A DNA stretch of 64,000 bases from Pseudorhodoferax sp965279475 (GCA_965279475.1 CBDIIA010000003.1:1488001-1552000), one strand, 5' to 3'. Shown: positions 42,566 through 52,674, counted from the first letter of the stretch. Notes: generated by a model not told the origin, from the sequence alone. Numbers and translations are program-made.

Positions 42566-43498
42566 ATGCCCATCCAATGGTTCCCCGGGCACATGCACGC
42601 GACGCGCAAGGCGATTGCCGAGCGCCTGCCCGAGATCGACGTCGTGATCGAACTGCTCGACGCGCGGCTGCCGGGCTCCAGCGCCAACCCGCTGATCGCC
42701 GAGCTGACCCGCGGCAAGCCTTCGCTCAAGGTGCTGAACAAGCAGGACATCGCCGACCCCGACATCACTCCGCTGTGGCTGGCCCACTACCAGGCCCGGC
42801 CCGGCACGCAGGCGCTGGCGCTCGATGCCAGCGCCACGGCCCCGGCGCGGCAACTGATCGCAGCCTGCCGCGCGCTGGCGCCGCTGCGTGGCGGCATGGC
42901 CAAGCCGATGCGGGTGCTGATCTGCGGCATCCCGAACGTCGGCAAGTCGACGCTGATCAACACCCTGGTGGGCCAGCGCAAGGCCCACACCGGCGACGAA
43001 GCCGGCATCACCAAGCACGAGCAGCGCATCGTGCTGGCCGATGATTTCTACCTGTACGACACGCCCGGCATGCTGTGGCCGCGCATCACGGTGGAGCAGA
43101 GCGGCTACCACCTGGCGGCCAGCGGCGCCGTCGGGCGCAATGCCTATGACGACGAAGAGGTCGCACTCGAACTGCTGGCCACGCTGCGCGGCCGTTATGC
43201 CGACCGGCTGCAGGCGCGCTACCAGGTGCGCGACGATTTTGCGAGCGTCGCCGACGAGGTGCTGCTGGCCGACGTGGGGCGCAAGCGCGGCGGGCTGATG
43301 TCGGGCGGCCGCGTGAACATGCAGAAGGCCGCCGAGCTGGCGATTGCTGACTTCCGCTCCGGCGCGCTGGGCCGCCTCACGCTCGAGACGCCGGACGCGT
43401 TCGCCGCGTGGTGGGCAGCCGGGGAAGTGGCCGATGCGCAGCGCCTGGCCTTGCGTTCGCAGCGGGGCAAGAAGAAGCGTCCGCCCGATACCCCATAG
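42566..43498 (+). CDS. rbgA: RbgA/YlqF-type ribosome biogenesis GTPase
   Basis: Circularly permuted GTPase that helps mature the large ribosomal subunit; 310 residues. The N-terminal WFPGHMHATRKAI is the family signature. The G motifs are in permuted order: G4 NKQD first, then G1 GIPNVGKST, G2 region and G3 DTPG. The C-terminal ANTAR-like helical domain includes GRKRGGLMSGGRVNM. Located 43 bases after the isomerase-like gene. Confidence 0.93.
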   Translation: MPIQWFPGHMHATRKAIAERLPEIDVVIELLDARLPGSSANPLIAELTRGKPSLKVLNKQDIADPDITPLWLAHYQARPGTQALALDASATAPARQLIAACRALAPLRGGMAKPMRVLICGIPNVGKSTLINTLVGQRKAHTGDEAGITKHEQRIVLADDFYLYDTPGMLWPRITVEQSGYHLAASGAVGRNAYDDEEVALELLATLRGRYADRLQARYQVRDDFASVADEVLLADVGRKRGGLMSGGRVNMQKAAELAIADFRSGALGRLTLETPDAFAAWWAAGEVADAQRLALRSQRGKKKRPPDTP

Positions 43499-43578
43499 CG
43501 TTCAGCCGGTGCGGCCATGTTGAAATAGCCGGCCGCATCTTCCGCCACCCACCATTCCATCCGAAGAGGAGAGACACC

Positions 43579-43887
43579 ATGATCCACGTCCTGGCCATCA
43601 TCACGGCCCATCCCGGCCACCGCGAAGACATCCTGGCGGCCGCCCGCGCCAACCGCGCCGCCGTGCTGGCCGAGGCCGGCTGCATCGAATACGGTGCGGT
43701 CATCGATGCCAAGAGCGCCAGCAGCGCCTTTGCGACGTTCGGCCCCGACACCTTCGTCGTGGTCGAGAAGTGGGAAAGCATGGACGCACTGAAGGCGCAT
43801 GGCGCATCGGCGCACATGCTGGCTTACGGCGCCAAGGTGAAGGAGTGGACCGCCAAGCGCGAAATCCACGTGATGGAAGCCGCCTAA
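43579..43887 (+). CDS. Antibiotic biosynthesis monooxygenase (ABM) domain protein
   Basis: Small ferredoxin-fold monooxygenase of 102 residues, usually dimeric and cofactor-free. The pattern IITAHPGHREDILAAARAN, the CIEYGAV strand and FVVVEKWESMDALKAH is the standard ABM arrangement. GAAGAGGAG precedes ATG 43579. Its 3' end overlaps the convergent reductase gene by 4 bases. Related proteins act on quinones or in methylglyoxal/redox stress; function here unproven. Confidence 0.85.
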   Translation: MIHVLAIITAHPGHREDILAAARANRAAVLAEAGCIEYGAVIDAKSASSAFATFGPDTFVVVEKWESMDALKAHGASAHMLAYGAKVKEWTAKREIHVMEAA

Positions 43888-44870
43888 GGCTTCCACAGGC
43901 CGGCGTTGCCGGCCCTTTGCTGGATCAGCCCCAGCACCGCGTCGATGAAGGGCGTGTCGATGCCGGCCAGGTCGCCGATCTCCGACACCGCGCCGATGAT
44001 GGTGTCGAGCTCCAGCGCACGCCCGGCCTCGATGTCCTGCAGCATCGAGCTCTTGACGCCTACCAGGCGCCGCATGCCCTGCATGCGCTGCGGCACGTCC
44101 ATGCCCAGGTCGATGCCAAGGTACCGGGCCAGCGTCTGCGCCTCTTCCATCATCGATGCGACGAGGCGCAGCGTGTAGGGGTTGTGCAGCATGCCTTCGA
44201 TGGTTGCGCCGGTCAGCGCGCCGATCGGGTTGGCGGTGAGGTTGCCCCAGAGCTTGACCCAGGTCTCGCGCTGGACCGAGCCCGCGATCTCGGGCGCGAA
44301 ACCCGCTGCACGCAAACCGGCGGCAATGCGCTCGACACGCCCCTGATCGGGTCGCGCCACGGCATCGCCCAGCACCAGCTTCTCGCCGGGTGCGGGCGTC
44401 ACCACGCCATCGGCCGCCACGTAGGCCGCCAGGTACACCACGCATCCGACGCATTGCGAAGGCGGCAGATGGCGGGCCACCTCGCCCCTGGGGTCGACCG
44501 TGCGCAACTGCCGGCCGCGCAGCGGGCCGTCGAAGCCATCGAAGAACCACCAGGGGATGCCGTTCATCGCCGACACGATCACCGTGTCGGGGCCGATCAG
44601 CGGCGCGAAGCTGGCCACGGCCTGCACCAGCGCGGGGGCCTTGACGCAGATGAACACCACGTCCTGCACACCGAGCTCGCGCGCGTCGGCCGTCACGCGG
44701 TGCCAGGTCGTGCGCACCTCGCCGTGCTCGCGCATGCGCAGCCCGCGCTCGGCCAGGGCCGCCACCTGGCCGGGCCGCACCAGCAGGCTGACCGGCGTGC
44801 CGGCGGCCTGCAGGCGCGAGGCCAGCATGCCGCCAATGGCGCCGGCACCGATGAGGGTGGTCTTCAGCAA
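43884..44870 (-). CDS. Ketopantoate reductase-like protein (PanE/ApbA family)
   Basis: NADPH-dependent 2-dehydropantoate reductase family, 328 residues. The Rossmann motif TLIGAGAIGGMLASRLQAAG is at the N-terminus; the KAPALV segment and the catalytic Lys/Asn region (WVKLWGNLTANPIGAL) are conserved, and the C-terminal domain has the DIEAGRALELDTIIGAV block. It is the last gene of a minus-strand run patatin, hydroxybutyrate dehydrogenase, this gene (13-base gap). Paralogues often reduce other 2-keto acids, so a pantothenate role is not certain. Confidence 0.88.
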   Translation of the reverse strand: MLKTTLIGAGAIGGMLASRLQAAGTPVSLLVRPGQVAALAERGLRMREHGEVRTTWHRVTADARELGVQDVVFICVKAPALVQAVASFAPLIGPDTVIVSAMNGIPWWFFDGFDGPLRGRQLRTVDPRGEVARHLPPSQCVGCVVYLAAYVAADGVVTPAPGEKLVLGDAVARPDQGRVERIAAGLRAAGFAPEIAGSVQRETWVKLWGNLTANPIGALTGATIEGMLHNPYTLRLVASMMEEAQTLARYLGIDLGMDVPQRMQGMRRLVGVKSSMLQDIEAGRALELDTIIGAVSEIGDLAGIDTPFIDAVLGLIQQRAGNAGLWKP

Positions 44871-44883
44871 GGCCGTGTGCCCG

Positions 44884-45666
44884 TCATTCCATCGACCAGC
44901 CGTGGCTGACGATCAGCGACTGGCCGGTGAGCGCATTGCTCGGGAAGGCGGCGAACAGCAGGGCGACCTCGGCCACGTCCTGCGTGGTGGTGAATTCGCC
45001 GTCGACGGTGTCCTTCAGCATGACCTTCTTGATCACATCCTCTTCGCTGATGCCGAGGCTTTGCGCCTGCTCGGGGATCTGCTTCTCCACCAGCGGTGTG
45101 CGCACGAAGCCCGGGCAGATCACGTTGGCGCGCACCTTGTGCGGGCCGCCTTCCTTGGCGATCACCTTGGCCAGACCGATCAGGCCGTGCTTGGCGGTGA
45201 CGTAGGGCGCCTTCAGCACCGAGGCCTCCTTCGAGTGCACCGAACCCATGAAGATGATGCTGCCGCCGTTGCCGCTCTTGTACATGTGCGGCAGCACGGC
45301 CTTGGTGGTGAGGAAGGCGCCGTCGAGGTGGATCGCCAGCATCTTCTTCCATTCGGCCAGCGAGAACTCCTCGACCGGGTGGATGATCTGGATGCCGGCA
45401 TTGCTGACCAGCACGTCGACGCCGCCCCAGGCCTTCACGACCTCGGCCACGCCGGCGTTGACCTGGGCTTCGTCGGTCACGTCCATCGCGACGCTCATCG
45501 CCTGCGAGCCGGCCTTGCGCAGCTCGGCCGCGGTGGCTTCGGCCGCGTCCTTGTTGAGGTCGGCGATCACGACGCGCGCGCCTTCGCGGGCGTAGGTCAG
45601 CGCGATTTCCTTGCCGATGCCGCTGGCCGAGCCTGTGACGAGCGTGACTTTGTCTTTGAGCTTCAT
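44884..45666 (-). CDS. bdhA: 3-hydroxybutyrate dehydrogenase
   Basis: Short-chain dehydrogenase of 260 residues. The cofactor motif TGSASGIGKEIA is at residues about 11-22, NAGIQ follows, and the catalytic set is Ser in GSVHS, with YVTAKHG (Tyr and Lys). The C-terminal LTGQSLIVSHGWSME block and the overall pattern match D-3-hydroxybutyrate dehydrogenases that link hydroxybutyrate to acetoacetate in polyhydroxybutyrate turnover. It lies between the patatin-like gene (37 bases upstream) and the reductase, suggesting a lipid or storage-polymer context. Confidence 0.88.
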   Translation of the reverse strand: MKLKDKVTLVTGSASGIGKEIALTYAREGARVVIADLNKDAAEATAAELRKAGSQAMSVAMDVTDEAQVNAGVAEVVKAWGGVDVLVSNAGIQIIHPVEEFSLAEWKKMLAIHLDGAFLTTKAVLPHMYKSGNGGSIIFMGSVHSKEASVLKAPYVTAKHGLIGLAKVIAKEGGPHKVRANVICPGFVRTPLVEKQIPEQAQSLGISEEDVIKKVMLKDTVDGEFTTTQDVAEVALLFAAFPSNALTGQSLIVSHGWSME

Positions 45667-45703
45667 GGATGTCCTTGCAGGTTGGGGAAAGGGAAGAGGG
45701 GGG

Positions 45704-46891
45704 TCAGGCGTCGGCCCGGTCGCGCGGTACCAGGTCGAGCACGGTGATGCCGGCCTGCTTGCGCGGGCGGTGTGCCCAACGCGGGTCGGCCAGGCTGGCC
45801 TCGACATCGGCGCGGCCGGCGGCCCAGTGTTCACGCACCGTCTGGCGCGAGAACTCGTAGTCCTTCGATTGCGTCGCGTAGTGCTTGCTGCGGTGGATCA
45901 GGTGCATCACCGTGACCGCGTTGCACGAGCCTGCGTTCAGCAGGGCTTGCAGATCCGGATCGTCGGCAAAGCGCGGCGGCAGCCGGCCGGCGAGTTTCTG
46001 CGCGGCGGCCGCCAGTTTCTGCTGTGCGGCGATGAGGTCGGTGTTCATCCGTGTGCGGCTGGCGAACTGTATGTCCTTGGCGCGTTCGGCCACTTCGCCC
46101 AGGTTGCGCGGCAGCGCGCCGCGCGCGCTGAACAGGTCGACCTGGAACACCAGCATGTCCTGCAGCGCCGGCTGATCGATCACGTACTGCAGCGGCGTGT
46201 TGGAGACCAGGCCGCCGTCCCAGTAGCACCGGCCGTCGATCTCGACCGGCGCGAACCCGGGCGGCAGCGCGCCGCTGGCCATCACGTGCCGTGCGGTGAT
46301 CGGGTGCGTGCAGGTCGGATCGGCCGAATCGAAGTAGACCGAGTTGCCGGTCTCGATCTCGACCGCGCCGACGGACAGCCGTACCTTGCCGTGTTCGGGC
46401 GCGGCGTTGATCAGGTCGAAGTCGATCAGGCGCTCCAGCGTGTGCAGCAGCGGCGAGGTGTCGTAGTAACTCAGCGCGCCGGGCGTGCCGGCCGGCTGCA
46501 GCGGCGCCGGCGGAAACCGCGGCGTGAAGAAGCCGGGCACGCCCAGCAGCGTGGTCAGCGCCGCACTCGACTCATTGAACAGGCCACGCGCCTCGACGCC
46601 GAAGCGTTCCGGCAACGCCGGCATCAGCAACTGCGACGACACACCTTCCCAGAACTCGCGTAGCCGTGCGATGCGCTGCCCGGGCGGGTTGCCCGCGATC
46701 AGTGCCGCGTTGATCGCGCCGATCGACACGCCGGCCACCCATTCGGGCTGCACGCCGTGCTCGGCCAGTGCCTCGTAGACGCCGGCCTGGTAGGCCCCGA
46801 GCGCGCCGCCGCCCTGGAGCACCAGCGCGCATTGTTCGGGGTGCGCGGCGCCCCTGGCGGGCGCGGTGCGGGAAGCGGAAAGGGCGGTCAC
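45704..46891 (-). CDS. Patatin-like phospholipase
   Basis: Ser/Asp dyad acylhydrolase of 395 residues. The oxyanion loop is LVLQGGGALGAYQAGVYEAL, the nucleophile GVSIGAINAALIAG, and the aspartate is in WDGGLVSNTPL. There is no ATG near the beginning of the domain; GTG 46891 gives a 22-residue lead into the oxyanion loop, so I chose it. The C-terminal third carries helices and ends PRDRADA. Together with bdhA downstream, a role in membrane lipid or polyhydroxybutyrate metabolism is possible. The frame stays open upstream to about 48685, but that part is antisense to genes and is not coding. Confidence 0.88.
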   Translation of the reverse strand: MTALSASRTAPARGAAHPEQCALVLQGGGALGAYQAGVYEALAEHGVQPEWVAGVSIGAINAALIAGNPPGQRIARLREFWEGVSSQLLMPALPERFGVEARGLFNESSAALTTLLGVPGFFTPRFPPAPLQPAGTPGALSYYDTSPLLHTLERLIDFDLINAAPEHGKVRLSVGAVEIETGNSVYFDSADPTCTHPITARHVMASGALPPGFAPVEIDGRCYWDGGLVSNTPLQYVIDQPALQDMLVFQVDLFSARGALPRNLGEVAERAKDIQFASRTRMNTDLIAAQQKLAAAAQKLAGRLPPRFADDPDLQALLNAGSCNAVTVMHLIHRSKHYATQSKDYEFSRQTVREHWAAGRADVEASLADPRWAHRPRKQAGITVLDLVPRDRADA

Positions 46892-47011
46892 GGAAAACGT
46901 CTCTGCAGGCTGGATGTTGCGATGCAGTATAGAACTCCGAGGCTTCGGCGTGCCTGCGGCGAGCGGCCATAATGGCCGGCTCATTTTCCTGCCGAACCCC
47001 GAGGATCCGCC

Positions 47012-47458
47012 ATGCAAAAACTGCTTTCCGCCGCCGTTGTCGCGCTCTGCCTTGTCCCCACCGCCTGGAGCCAGACCGCGGCGCCGACCACTGCCGCGGC
47101 CGCCGCCAAGGAGGAGGGCGCGGTGGTCACCCCCAGCGGGCTCGTGTACCGCGCGCTCCAGGCCGGCACCGGCGCCAGCCCCGGTGCTACTGACAAGGTC
47201 AAGGTGCATTACCGTGGCACCTTTCTCGACGGCCGCGAATTCGACAGTTCGTACAAACGCAATGCGCCGATCGAGTTCCCGCTGAACGGCGTGATCCCCT
47301 GCTGGACCGAAGGCGTGCAGAAGATGAAGGTCGGCGGCAAGGCCAAGCTCACCTGCCCGCCGTCGATCGCCTACGGCGAACGCGGTGCCGGCGGCGTGAT
47401 CCCGGCCAATGCCACGCTGCAGTTCGAAGTGGAACTGCTGGGCATCAACGGGAAGTAG
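47012..47458 (+). CDS. FKBP-type peptidyl-prolyl isomerase, periplasmic
   Basis: Prolyl isomerase of 148 residues with a Sec leader (LLSAAVVALCLVPTAWSQ). The FKBP domain (about 40-148) contains GLVYRALQAGTG, VKVHYRGTFLDGREFDSSY, PCWTEGVQKMKVGGKAKL and ATLQFEVELLGI, the standard active-site set. It probably assists folding in the periplasm. Nine bases separate it from the aminotransferase class V gene. Confidence 0.92.
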   Translation: MQKLLSAAVVALCLVPTAWSQTAAPTTAAAAAKEEGAVVTPSGLVYRALQAGTGASPGATDKVKVHYRGTFLDGREFDSSYKRNAPIEFPLNGVIPCWTEGVQKMKVGGKAKLTCPPSIAYGERGAGGVIPANATLQFEVELLGINGK

Positions 47459-47467
47459 AGCCCGCGC

Positions 47468-48655
47468 ATGAGCACCCGCATTCCCGGCCACCGTTTCCTG
47501 CATTCGCCGGGCCCCACGCGTGTCCCCGATGCGGTGCGCGACGCGATGGGCCGGCAACCGATGGATCTGGCCGACCCGCGTCTGGACGCGTCGATCGCCG
47601 CCTGCGAGCAGGGCCTGAAACAGCTGTTGGGCACGCGCGAGGCCGACGTGTTCTTGTACGCGGCCAACGGCCACGGCGCCTGGGAGGCCGCGATGGTCAA
47701 CCTGGTGGCACCCGGCCAGACCGTGCTGGTCGCGGGCACCGGCCACTTCTCGGAATCGTGGGCGGTGCAGACCGAGGCGCTCGGCGTCACGGTGCTGCGC
47801 ACACCCTGGATCGAAGGCGAGCCCATCGACCCGGCGGTGGTCGAGGCGGTGCTGCGCGACGACAAGGCCCATGCCATCGTCGCGGTCTGCACCGTGCACA
47901 CCGACACCGCCAGCAGCGTGACCAGCGACCTGGGCGCCGTGCGTGCCGCCATCGATGCGGCCGGGCACCCGGCGCTGTACGTGGTCGACGTGGTGGCCTC
48001 GCTCGGCGCCGCGCCGTACGCAATGGACGCGCTGCGCGCCAACGTGACCATCGGCGCCTCGCAGAAGGGCCTGATGGTGCCGCCCGGCCTGGGTTTCGTC
48101 GCGGCCGACGCGCAGGCCCAGGCGGTGGCCGCGCGCAACACCACGCCGCGTTTCTACTGGGACTGGGCCCGCCGCAAGAGCGACCTGGCCTACCGCAAGT
48201 TCTGCGGCACGCCGCCGCAGACGCTGCTGTTCGGGCTGGAGGCGGCGCTGGGCCTGATCTTCGAAGAAGGCACCGAGCAGGTGTTCGCTCGCCATCGCCA
48301 GATCACCGACGCCGTGCATGCCGCCGTCGCCCGCTGGGCCGAGGGCGGTGCCATCGACTTCTTCGCGCGTGTGCCGGCGACGCGCTCGGTGTCGGTGACC
48401 ACGGTGCTGGTACAGCCCGGCGTCGACCCCGAGGCCTTGCGCAGTGTGGCGCGCGAGCAGTTCCAGGTGGCCATGGCCGGCGGCCTGGGCCCGCTGGCCG
48501 GGCGTGTGTTCCGCATCGGCCATCTGGGTGACATGAACCCGGCGATGATCCTCGGCTGCCTGGCAGGCGTCGAGGCGGCGCTGCAGGTGCAGGGCATTGC
48601 GCATGGCAGCGGCGGGGTGGAGCGGGCGGTAGCGAGTCTGGCGCGGCCGACCTGA
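47468..48655 (+). CDS. Class V aminotransferase (alanine-glyoxylate/serine-glyoxylate type)
   Basis: PLP enzyme of 395 residues in the alanine-glyoxylate/serine-pyruvate aminotransferase family. The N-terminal FLHSPGPTRVPDAV, the cofactor segment ANGHGAWEAAM, VCTVHTDTASSV, the Asp in VVDVVASLGA and the PLP lysine in GASQKGLMVPPG are visible. Amino donor and acceptor cannot be fixed from sequence. It follows the FKBP gene by 9 bases and is followed by a Bug receptor after 105 bases. Confidence 0.88.
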   Translation: MSTRIPGHRFLHSPGPTRVPDAVRDAMGRQPMDLADPRLDASIAACEQGLKQLLGTREADVFLYAANGHGAWEAAMVNLVAPGQTVLVAGTGHFSESWAVQTEALGVTVLRTPWIEGEPIDPAVVEAVLRDDKAHAIVAVCTVHTDTASSVTSDLGAVRAAIDAAGHPALYVVDVVASLGAAPYAMDALRANVTIGASQKGLMVPPGLGFVAADAQAQAVAARNTTPRFYWDWARRKSDLAYRKFCGTPPQTLLFGLEAALGLIFEEGTEQVFARHRQITDAVHAAVARWAEGGAIDFFARVPATRSVSVTTVLVQPGVDPEALRSVAREQFQVAMAGGLGPLAGRVFRIGHLGDMNPAMILGCLAGVEAALQVQGIAHGSGGVERAVASLARPT

Positions 48656-48760
48656 CGGGGCGCGTGGGCGGGCCGCGGTCGGCATTCAGGTGAAGCCGTG
48701 CGGCCAAGGTCGCGCCGGTATCTGGAAGGACCTGCTAGTCTCCCCGCAAAAGGAGACATC

Positions 48761-49732
48761 ATGAACAAACGCAACTTCATCCTGCGCTCTTGCGCGGGCG
48801 CCTTGCTCGCACTGGTCGCCGGCCACGCATCAGCCCAGACCTACCCCTCCAAGACCATCCGCCTCATCGTGCCGTTCGCCGCCGGCGGGCCGGCCGACAT
48901 CGTGGCGCGCGAGGTGGCCACCAGGCTCACCGCGCAGATGGGCCAGAGCGTGGTGGTGGAAAACATGGGGGGTGGGCACGGCGTGCCGGCGATGAACGCG
49001 GTGGCGCGGGCTCCGGCCGATGGCCACGTGGTGCTGATGGCGGCTTCGGGCAACGTGACGATCCAGCCGCTCACGACAAAGAGCAGCGCCGACGCGCTGG
49101 CCGGGCTCGAACCGGTGGGCCTGGTGTCCAGCAGCCCGCACGTGCTGGTCGTGACCAGCAAGCTGCCGGTGAAAACGGTGCAGGAGCTGGTCGACTACGC
49201 GCGCGCCAATCCGGGCAAGGTCAACTTCGGCTCGGCCGGCACCGGTGGCCTGGCGCACCTGGGCATGGAGCTGTTCAAGTCGTTGGCGAAGATCGACATC
49301 GCCCATGTGCCGTACAAGGGCACGTCGCAGGTGATGGTCGACATCAGTTCGGGCGAGGTGCAGGCCCTGTTCAGCAGCATGCCGTCGTTGAAGCCGCTGG
49401 TCGACAAGGGCAGCATCCGCGCGATCGCGCTGACCGCTCCCAGCGATGGCAGCGACACGGCGAGCCTGCCGCAGATGTCGGCAACCGTGCCGGGCATGGA
49501 GTACAGCACCTGGTACGGCTTCTATGTGGCGCGGGGCACGCCGGCGGCCGTGGGCGAACGGCTGAATGCAGAGATGCGCAAGATCGCCGCCGATGCAACC
49601 CTGCGCAAGAAGCTGTCGGACCAGGGCGTGGACCTGCGGACCGGCAACGCGGACGAACTCAAGGCCTGGATGAAACGCGACACCGACAAGTGGGCGCGCC
49701 TCATCAAGGAGGCCAACATCAAGATGGAGTGA
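48761..49732 (+). CDS. Bug/TctC-family periplasmic solute receptor
   Basis: Receptor of 323 residues with a Sec leader ending ASAQ. Family blocks are YPSKTIRLIVPFAAGGPAD, VVVENMGGGHGVPAM, HVPYKGTSQVMVDI and a Lys-rich C-terminus (KWARLIKEANIK). AAAAGGAGA precedes ATG 48761. It converges on the ABC ATPase gene (18-base gap). Fifth Bug receptor in the window, again without TctA or TctB. Confidence 0.92.
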   Translation: MNKRNFILRSCAGALLALVAGHASAQTYPSKTIRLIVPFAAGGPADIVAREVATRLTAQMGQSVVVENMGGGHGVPAMNAVARAPADGHVVLMAASGNVTIQPLTTKSSADALAGLEPVGLVSSSPHVLVVTSKLPVKTVQELVDYARANPGKVNFGSAGTGGLAHLGMELFKSLAKIDIAHVPYKGTSQVMVDISSGEVQALFSSMPSLKPLVDKGSIRAIALTAPSDGSDTASLPQMSATVPGMEYSTWYGFYVARGTPAAVGERLNAEMRKIAADATLRKKLSDQGVDLRTGNADELKAWMKRDTDKWARLIKEANIKME

Positions 49733-49750
49733 GCGGCCTTCTCAGGGGCT

Positions 49751-50495
<745 letters not shown>

Positions 50496-50512
<17 letters not shown>

Positions 50513-51149
50513 TGATTTTCCTTTCGAGGACCTTGGCGTAGAAGCTGACGGGGTAGCACAGCGCGAAGTACAACAGTGCGACGCAGCTGTAGACGACGAA
50601 GGGTTTGAAGGTGGCGTTGGTGATCATCGTGCCGGCCTTCGTCAGCTCGATGAAGCCGATGACCGAGGCCAGCGCCGTGCCCTTGACCACCTGCACCAGG
50701 AAGCCGACGGTCGGCGGGATCGCGATCTTCACGGCCTGCGGCAGCACGATGTAGCGCAGCTGCTCGCCGAAGCTCATCGCCAGGCTCTGCGAGGCCTCCC
50801 ATTGCCCTTTCGGGATGGCGGCGACGCAGCCGCGCCAGATCTCGGTGAGGTATGCGCTGGTGTACAGCGTCAGCGCCAGGCCGGCCGCGACCCAGGCCGA
50901 GGTGTTGATGCCGAACAGCGCGATGCCGAAGTACGCCAGGAACAGCTGCATCAGCAGTGGCGTGCCCTGGAACACCTGCACATAGCCCGCGACCAGCGGT
51001 TCCACCCCCTTGGCCTTGGACAGCCGGGCGATCAGCAGCGCCATGCCGACGATGCCGCCGCCGATGAAGGCAATGGCCGACAGCACCACCGTCCAGCGCG
51101 CCGCGAGCAGCAGGTTGCGGAAGATGTCCCAGACAGAAAATTCAACCAT
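50496..51149 (-). CDS. Amino acid ABC transporter permease (second)
   Basis: HisMQ-type permease of 217 residues with about five membrane helices and the EAA-like loop EASQSLAMSFGEQLRYIVLPQA before the last helices, the coupling site for the ATPase. The early LLAARWTVVLSAIAFIGGG helix is typical. It follows the first permease after 18 bases and overlaps the ATPase by 17. Confidence 0.92.
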
Positions 51150-51167
51150 GGTGTTTCTTTCTGTCCG

Positions 51168-51830
51168 TTATCTGCCGTACAAGAAGCGCGGTCCGGCCCA
51201 GTTGAGCAGCTTGCGCACGCCCATGGCCAGACTCAGATAGATCACGGTCGCGATGATGTAGGCCTCGAACGCGCGGAAGTTGCGGCTCTGGATCAGGTTG
51301 GCGGCAAAACTCAGCTCCTGCGTGGAGATCTGGCCGCACACCGCCGAGCCCAGCATCACGATGATGATCTGGCTCACCAGCGAGGGCCAGACCTTCTTCA
51401 GCGCCGGCGGCAGGATCACGCGGGTGAAGGTCTGCATGCGGTCGAGCGCCAGGCTCTGCGCGGCTTCGACCTGGCCCTTGGGCGTGGCGTCGATGCCGGC
51501 CCGGACGATCTCGGTCGCGTAGGCACTCAGGTTGACCACCATCGCGATGATCGAGGCCACCTCGGGCGAGAGCTTGACGCCCGCAGCGGGCAGCCCGAAG
51601 TAGATGAAGAACAGCTGCACGATGAAGGGCGTGTTGCGGATCAGCTCCACATAGGTGCCGACCACCCATTTCAGCCACAGCGGGCCGTGCGAACGGACCC
51701 AGGCGAAGACGATGCCGATGGCGACACCGATCAGCGCCGAGATGACCGTGAGACCGATGGTCCACGCCACGCCCTTCAGGAGCAGTGGCCACTGCGCCAG
51801 CACGGCGCCGAAATCGAGTGCGACACGCAT
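51168..51830 (-). CDS. Amino acid ABC transporter permease (first)
   Basis: HisMQ-type permease of 220 residues, paired with the next one as a heterodimer. The start is LLLKGVAWTIGLTVISALIG, the conserved coupling loop VEAAQSLALDRMQTFTRVILPPA, and the terminus RFLYGR. It lies 22 bases after the receptor gene. Confidence 0.92.
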   Translation of the reverse strand: MRVALDFGAVLAQWPLLLKGVAWTIGLTVISALIGVAIGIVFAWVRSHGPLWLKWVVGTYVELIRNTPFIVQLFFIYFGLPAAGVKLSPEVASIIAMVVNLSAYATEIVRAGIDATPKGQVEAAQSLALDRMQTFTRVILPPALKKVWPSLVSQIIIVMLGSAVCGQISTQELSFAANLIQSRNFRAFEAYIIATVIYLSLAMGVRKLLNWAGPRFLYGR

Positions 51831-51852
51831 GGGCGTTCGGGTGCCGACGTGT

Positions 51853-52674
51853 TTACTGGGGCAGGTTGCCGGCCGGGCGGCCGAGCCACTTCACCGCCAT
51901 CTTGTCGATGTCGCCGGACTTCTTGGCTTCGGCCAGGATCTCGTTGACCTTCAGGCGCAGCTTGTCTTCACCCTTGGCCACGCCGATGAAGTTGGGCGAG
52001 TCTTTCAGCAGCAGCTTGTACTCGGTGTTGAGCTGCGGGTTCTTGGCCATCAGGTTGCCGGCCACCGAAGCGCCGGTGGCAATCACCTGCACCTGGCCCG
52101 AGATGAACGACGACACGGTGGCGTTGTTGTCCTCGAAGCGCTTGACGTCGGCATCGGCGGGCACGAGCTTGGTCAGCTCCTGGTCTTCGATGGCGCCGCG
52201 GGTCACACCCACCGACTTGCCGGCCAGGTCGGCAAAACTCTTGATCGACAGGCTCTTGGAGGCGAACACGGCCTGGAAGAACGGCGAGTAGGCCGCCGTG
52301 AAGTCGATGACCTTCTCGCGTTCCGGGTTCTTGCCCAGCGTGGCGATCACCAGCTCGGCCTTGCGGCTTTGCAGGTAGGGAATGCGGTTGGCGCTGGTCA
52401 CCGGCGCGAGTTCGAGCGCCACCCCCAGCTTGGTGGCGATGTAGGTGGCCATGTCGATGTCCAGGCCTTGGGGCTTCATGTCGGTGCTGACGAAGCCGTA
52501 GGGCGGGAAGTCGGTCTGCACGGCGATGGTGATCTTCTTCGCCTTCATCACGTCGTCGAGCGCGGTCTGCGCATGGGCGGCGCCACAGGCCAGCGCAAGC
52601 AGGGTGCCGGCGGCTGCAGCGGCCAACGCGGCGCGGCGGGTGGGGCGGGTGGACGGGCGGGTCGACATCTTCAT
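51853..52674 (-). CDS. Amino acid ABC transporter substrate-binding protein
   Basis: Family 3 periplasmic binding protein, 273 residues. The leader has RPTRRAALAAAAAGTLLALA and ends AHAQ; RR before the hydrophobic core is Tat-like, but Sec use is equally possible. Ligand-pocket blocks are IAVQTDFPPYGFVSTDMKPQG, IPYLQSRKAELVIATLGKNPER (guanidinium-type contacts) and VTRGAIEDQEL. ATG 52674 has AGGAG 7 bases upstream and overlaps the GntR stop by 4 bases. Confidence 0.92.
   Translation of the reverse strand: MKMSTRPSTRPTRRAALAAAAAGTLLALACGAAHAQTALDDVMKAKKITIAVQTDFPPYGFVSTDMKPQGLDIDMATYIATKLGVALELAPVTSANRIPYLQSRKAELVIATLGKNPEREKVIDFTAAYSPFFQAVFASKSLSIKSFADLAGKSVGVTRGAIEDQELTKLVPADADVKRFEDNNATVSSFISGQVQVIATGASVAGNLMAKNPQLNTEYKLLLKDSPNFIGVAKGEDKLRLKVNEILAEAKKSGDIDKMAVKWLGRPAGNLPQ

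Noticed and set aside
46892..48685. Upstream extension of the patatin frame to nearly 1000 codons
   Set aside because: It is antisense to the FKBP and aminotransferase genes and has no domain; the patatin domain starts just after GTG 46891.
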